Shown here one piece after another: positions 62,975 to 64,000 of a DNA stretch of 64,000 nucleotides. Within the stretch, counting starts at the first letter, position 1; every line of letters starts with the position of its first letter. Source of the DNA: Mycolicibacterium doricum (GTDB taxonomy: Bacteria > Actinomycetota > Actinomycetes > Mycobacteriales > Mycobacteriaceae). A program made the translations under genes and the position numbers. The notes below the pieces were generated by a model. It was not told where the DNA came from. It saw only the letters and a program-made list of their open reading frames with translations, and searched no databases. The stretch spans positions 1,426,001 through 1,490,000 of the forward strand of contig NZ_AP022605.1 in assembly GCF_010728155.1 (NCBI RefSeq), in the 5' to 3' direction.

Positions 62975-63858
62975 CAGGCCACGCTCTCGGCGATCGCGAC
63001 CGCCCAGACGCCCTGGCGCCGCAGGACCGGCACGGGCTCGAGGCGTTCGAGACCTTCGACACCCGCACCGGCGCGCACCACGTCGAATCCGGCGTCGCAG
63101 CGCGGGCACCGCAGCACCTCGCCGTCGAGGCGCGCACCGGCCATCGACGCATCGCAACGGCCACACCGGTCGCGGTAGGCGTAGAGCGTGTCGCCGAGCC
63201 GGCAGACCAGGACCGGCGTTCCGGCGACGGCGAACCCGCCGACCTCACCCGGCAGGATCTCGGCCAACCCGGGTACGGGCAGCCAGGACGCCGAAGCGTG
63301 CACCCGGGTGAACAACGACTCGGCGGGGATGACCGAATCTACTGAATCACGTTCTTCGGTAACGACTTCTATGGTCTCGATCTCCGGTGCGGCGGCGCGG
63401 ATCGCGTCTTCCACGGCCAGTTCGAGGGTGACCGCCGAGGACGGACAGCTCTTGCAGCTACCGGCGAACCGCAGCCGCGCAGTGTCCCCGTCGACGCCGA
63501 GCAGATGGACATCGCCACCGTGCGAGCCGAGATAGGGCCGGACGGTGTCGAGTGCGTCGGTGATCCGCCGCTCGACGCTGTGCGGGTGCATACCGTGTAC
63601 CAGCAGCAGGCTGGCGACGAGCGGGTCGGCCGCGACGGCGTCGACGAGGTCGGGATCGGCGCTCACCGCGAGGCCGAGCACCCGGCCCAGTGCCGCCCCG
63701 TACAGGTCGGTGACCTCGCCGACCAATTGCTCGGCGCGTTCCCGCGCGGCGGCGCCGCCAGCCGAACTGGCGTCCAGCAGCGTCTGGATGCGCTCGCCCG
63801 CCGTGCGCCAGCGCGTGTCCGCGTCCGCATCGTGTTCACTCGGCGCGGCCGGACACAT
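62974..63858 (-). CDS. hhyE: NifU / Rieske-like fusion protein HhyE
   Basis: 294 residues immediately downstream of the large-subunit gene. A helical N-terminus is followed by a NifU C-terminal-type domain with CKSC (Cys135, Cys138) in a GSHGGDVHLLGV context. The C-terminal Rieske-fold-like domain is odd: where Rieske proteins have C-x-H and C-x2-H, this one has C232-x2-C235 and C251-x2-C254. The M. smegmatis counterpart is required for Hhy activity and is proposed to relay electrons toward the quinone pool. Starts 3 bp after the hhyL stop. Confidence 0.88.
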   Translation of the reverse strand: MCPAAPSEHDADADTRWRTAGERIQTLLDASSAGGAAARERAEQLVGEVTDLYGAALGRVLGLAVSADPDLVDAVAADPLVASLLLVHGMHPHSVERRITDALDTVRPYLGSHGGDVHLLGVDGDTARLRFAGSCKSCPSSAVTLELAVEDAIRAAAPEIETIEVVTEERDSVDSVIPAESLFTRVHASASWLPVPGLAEILPGEVGGFAVAGTPVLVCRLGDTLYAYRDRCGRCDASMAGARLDGEVLRCPRCDAGFDVVRAGAGVEGLERLEPVPVLRRQGVWAVAIAESVA

Positions 63859-63861
63859 ACC

Positions 63862-64000
63862 CTATTCCCCGGTGACGGACTGGGTGGGGGAGTGCAGCAA
63901 CTCCAACGACTTCCCGCCGCCCAGGTACATGTGCACCCCGCAGGGCAGACACGGGTCGAAGCTGCGCACCGTCCGCATGATGTCGATGCCCTTGAACTTC
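63862..64000 (-). CDS. hhyL: [NiFe]-hydrogenase large subunit, C-terminal 45 codons (runs off the right edge)
   Basis: The visible end contains the L2 nickel-binding motif DPCLPCGVH, the C-terminal pair of the four Ni-ligand cysteines, followed by a 22-residue extension starting MYLGGGK. By family knowledge the maturation protease cuts after the His, releasing that extension. Sequence and gene context fit the group 1h high-affinity hydrogenase (Hhy/Hyd2); the small subunit and the rest of this gene are outside the window. Confidence 0.88.
   Translation of the reverse strand, partial: KFKGIDIMRTVRSFDPCLPCGVHMYLGGGKSLELLHSPTQSVTGE

Noticed and set aside
62333-63248. Extended N-termini for the DUF5947 and DUF6084 genes
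   Set aside because: The upstream in-frame sequence overlaps hhyE or DUF5947 deeply and is Arg-rich shadow translation; overlap starts of 1 and 4 bp are far more plausible.

Overview
The window is high-GC (high-60s percent by eye) DNA from a fast-growing mycobacterium (Mycolicibacterium / Mycobacterium type). Gene content and order follow the Mycobacterium tuberculosis block from mycothione reductase (Rv2855) to the DUF3046 gene (Rv2738c): mtr, lipase, mqo, GNAT, chelatase, cobO, cobB, cysG, efpA, proS, rimP, nusA, ylxR, infB, rbfA, nrnA, pptT, truB, sirR, ribF, rpsO, pnp, pepR, ald, aldR, dapB, thyA, dfrA, thyX, dapA, rnj, ftsK, argA, pgsA3, clgR, pspA. Mycobacteria-specific genes (mtr, pptT, efpA, clgR/pspA/pspM) and short-leader promoters of the TANNNT type support this. 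No tRNA, rRNA, insertion sequence, CRISPR array or riboswitch was seen.

Layout. 1-9.0 kb: the N-terminal half of mycothione reductase, an alpha/beta hydrolase, malate:quinone oxidoreductase, then a tightly overlapping cobalamin/siroheme block (GNAT, fused Mg-chelatase-like protein, cobO, cobB, cysG). 9-13.5 kb: efpA exporter, proS, and a divergent pair (DUF4439 protein plus Tat-type lipoprotein). 13.7-21.6 kb: the translation/transcription operon rimP-nusA-ylxR-infB-rbfA-nrnA-MATE, interrupted by a perfect 14-bp tandem array between nusA and ylxR. 21.5-27.9 kb: methyltransferase, DUF2277, DUF1802, phosphoesterase, pptT, truB, sirR, ribF, rpsO. 27.9-35.5 kb: pnp with a long leader, pepR, a SEC-C protein, the divergent ald/aldR pair, and a broken 13E12-type HNH gene under a perfect LexA box. 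35.6-44.5 kb: dapB, small membrane and flavodoxin-like proteins, a dienelactone hydrolase, thyA-dfrA, a YcaQ-like protein, thyX, dapA and RNase J. 44.6-53.5 kb: an ABM-domain protein, ftsK, argA, pgsA3, cinA-C, the clgR-pspA-pspM envelope-stress operon, ephG, a glycosyltransferase and DUF3046.

From 53.5 kb to the right edge the conserved chromosome gives way to a minus-strand [NiFe]-hydrogenase locus. In transcription order it reads: large-subunit C-terminus (only the last 45 codons are inside the window), NifU/Rieske-like HhyE, DUF5947, DUF6084, a 454-aa unknown, a 39-aa membrane miniprotein, the maturation endopeptidase, hypC, hypF, a second hypC, hypD, hypE and a 247-aa unknown. This matches the high-affinity group 1h (Hhy/Hyd2) uptake hydrogenase of mycobacteria, which scavenges H2 and feeds electrons to the respiratory chain; mqo at the other end is another quinone-linked dehydrogenase. 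The least understood part of the window is this set of auxiliary proteins. Particularly notable are the all-cysteine Rieske-like domain of HhyE, and a protease gene that has no canonical start codon for its essential N-terminus.

Recurring themes are short perfect tandem duplications at gene junctions (before mtr; nusA/ylxR; after rpsO; ald/aldR; after the flavodoxin-like gene; pspA/pspM) and many TANNNT -10 elements 6-8 nt upstream of ATG/GTG, implying leaderless mRNAs.
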